Source: Chitinophaga deserti
Lineage (GTDB): Bacteria > Bacteroidota > Bacteroidia > Chitinophagales > Chitinophagaceae
Length of the DNA: 64,000 bases
Reading direction: 5' to 3'
Assembly (NCBI RefSeq): GCF_003149455.1
Contig: NZ_QFFK01000002.1
Coordinates: 124,001-188,000 of the forward strand
In this document: piece after piece, positions 63,343 through 64,000 of the stretch
Position numbering within the stretch: position 1 is the first letter of the stretch
Layout of the letters: every line of letters starts with the position of its first letter
Notes under the pieces: model-generated
What the model saw: the letters and a program-made list of their open reading frames with translations, nothing else
Told to the model about the DNA's origin: nothing
Databases searched by the model: none
Made by a program: the position numbers and the translations under genes

Positions 63343-64000
63343 TTACGTAATAATGATCAGCTTTCTGGCCTCTATTCTGAATTGTAAACCTGTTGCTTTC
63401 AGCACTGTTAGGACTTGTGACAGACTATAATTTCGATATACTGCTCCATTTAATTTCATATCTGATGGCCGGCCCTGGTATTCGATTTCCACATCGTACC
63501 AGCGTGCCAGCTGCCGCATCACGGAATGCAGATCGGCATCCTGGAAAATGAACAATCCATTCTTCCATGCCAGCACTTCTTCCACATCCACTTCATTCAC
63601 CTGCAATGCGCTCCCTTCCGTTACCGTGGCCTGCTGGCCAGGCTGCAACTGCTTCGCTCCGCCATTCCCCTTCACAATAACTGCTCCCTGCACCAGTGTG
63701 GCGTTCACTTCTTTTTCATCTTTATAGGCCATTACGTTGAAGCTGGTTCCCAATACATCCACCGTAGTCTGGCTGGCCTTTACCCGGAAAGGCTTCTTCG
63801 CATCTTTCTCTACTTCAAAAAAGGCTTCTCCCGTCAGTTCCACTTCCCGCATATCGCCACTGAAGGTGGTGGGGTAAGTAAGGGCCGATTCGGCGTTCAT
63901 CCACACCTTCGTACCGTCGGACAGGATTACCTTGAACTGGCCGCCTCTTGGGGTGCGCAGGGTATTGAAAGCAGTGGCGCCTCCGCTACCGGCATTGCCG
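63343..64000 (-). CDS. FecR-family anti-sigma factor (C-terminal part)
   Basis: The 3' 219 codons of the gene; the N-terminus lies beyond the right edge. The FecR signature TLRTPRGGQFKVILSDGTKV, followed by WMNAESALTYPTTFSGDMRE and TGEAFFEVEKDAKKPFRVKAS, is clear, and the last 75 residues are the DUF4974 domain (QDADLHSVMRQLARWYDVEI). It holds an extracytoplasmic sigma factor at the membrane and is released by signals from the STN domain of SusC. The sigma-factor gene is expected just outside the window. Confidence 0.95.
   Translation of the reverse strand, partial: GNAGSGGATAFNTLRTPRGGQFKVILSDGTKVWMNAESALTYPTTFSGDMREVELTGEAFFEVEKDAKKPFRVKASQTTVDVLGTSFNVMAYKDEKEVNATLVQGAVIVKGNGGAKQLQPGQQATVTEGSALQVNEVDVEEVLAWKNGLFIFQDADLHSVMRQLARWYDVEIEYQGRPSDMKLNGAVYRNYSLSQVLTVLKATGLQFRIEARKLIIIT

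Noticed and set aside
1..64000. Integrated element, prophage or toxin-antitoxin locus
   Set aside because: No integrase, transposase, phage gene, terminal repeats or tRNA-flanking attachment duplication was seen; the single tRNA is intact with no partial copy nearby.

Overview
The window looks like a chromosomal segment of a Bacteroidota bacterium, most likely Chitinophagaceae (Chitinophaga-like). The support is a SusC/SusD pair next to a FecR anti-sigma factor, a KdpD split into two proteins, an IF-2 with a very long low-complexity arm, lmo0937-type and DUF4834-type small proteins, and promoters of the Bacteroidota form TTTG-N(about 20)-TAnnTTTG. No phage, transposase, CRISPR array or rRNA was seen.

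Layout. 1-3.4 kb: start of a secreted protein (cut by the window edge) and a large hybrid sensor kinase. 3.4-13.9 kb: a potassium-scavenging operon in the order small 111-aa protein, 27-aa membrane peptide, kdpF, kdpA, kdpB, kdpC, outer-membrane porin, KdpD (sensor half), histidine kinase, preceded by an NtrC-type regulator in place of KdpE. 13.9-29.7 kb: a block of stress and DNA-protection genes: Ku and LigD (end joining), type IB topoisomerase, a short-chain dehydrogenase, DUF892 and DUF2383 four-helix proteins, CsbD, an lmo0937 peptide, two sensor-kinase proteins, a receiver protein and a second NtrC-type regulator. 29.7-37.5 kb: a VOC protein, then an asparagine/aspartate-use operon (aspartase, asparaginase, C4-dicarboxylate exchanger, porin) divergent from an amino-acid permease and a MarC protein. 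38.7-42.2 kb: an exported SAM hydrolase homologue, a thioesterase, a serine hydrolase and SixA. 42.4-51.2 kb: a PurF-like amidotransferase, a SurA-like chaperone and the rimP-nusA-infB operon. 51.4-57.6 kb: small membrane proteins, a HAD phosphatase, a tRNA with CAT anticodon, a TIG lipoprotein, a decayed gene, a secreted protein, a haem-binding protein and lipoamide dehydrogenase. 57.7-64 kb: SusD, SusC and the C-terminal part of FecR.

How it works together. The most interesting signal is regulatory. A promoter-like element TGGyAtr-N4-TTGk, with exactly the -24/-12 spacing of sigma-54 promoters but G or T where the -12 GC should be, precedes many of the stress genes (Ku-LigD, CsbD, DUF2383, DUF892, the 122-aa protein, a membrane protein; weaker forms before kdp and lmo0937). 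I did not find it before the housekeeping genes. Two NtrC-type activators lie in the same region. I infer that this is a sigma-54-controlled stress and potassium regulon, possibly using a lineage-specific -12 element. All functional calls rest on reading motifs by eye; no database search was run.
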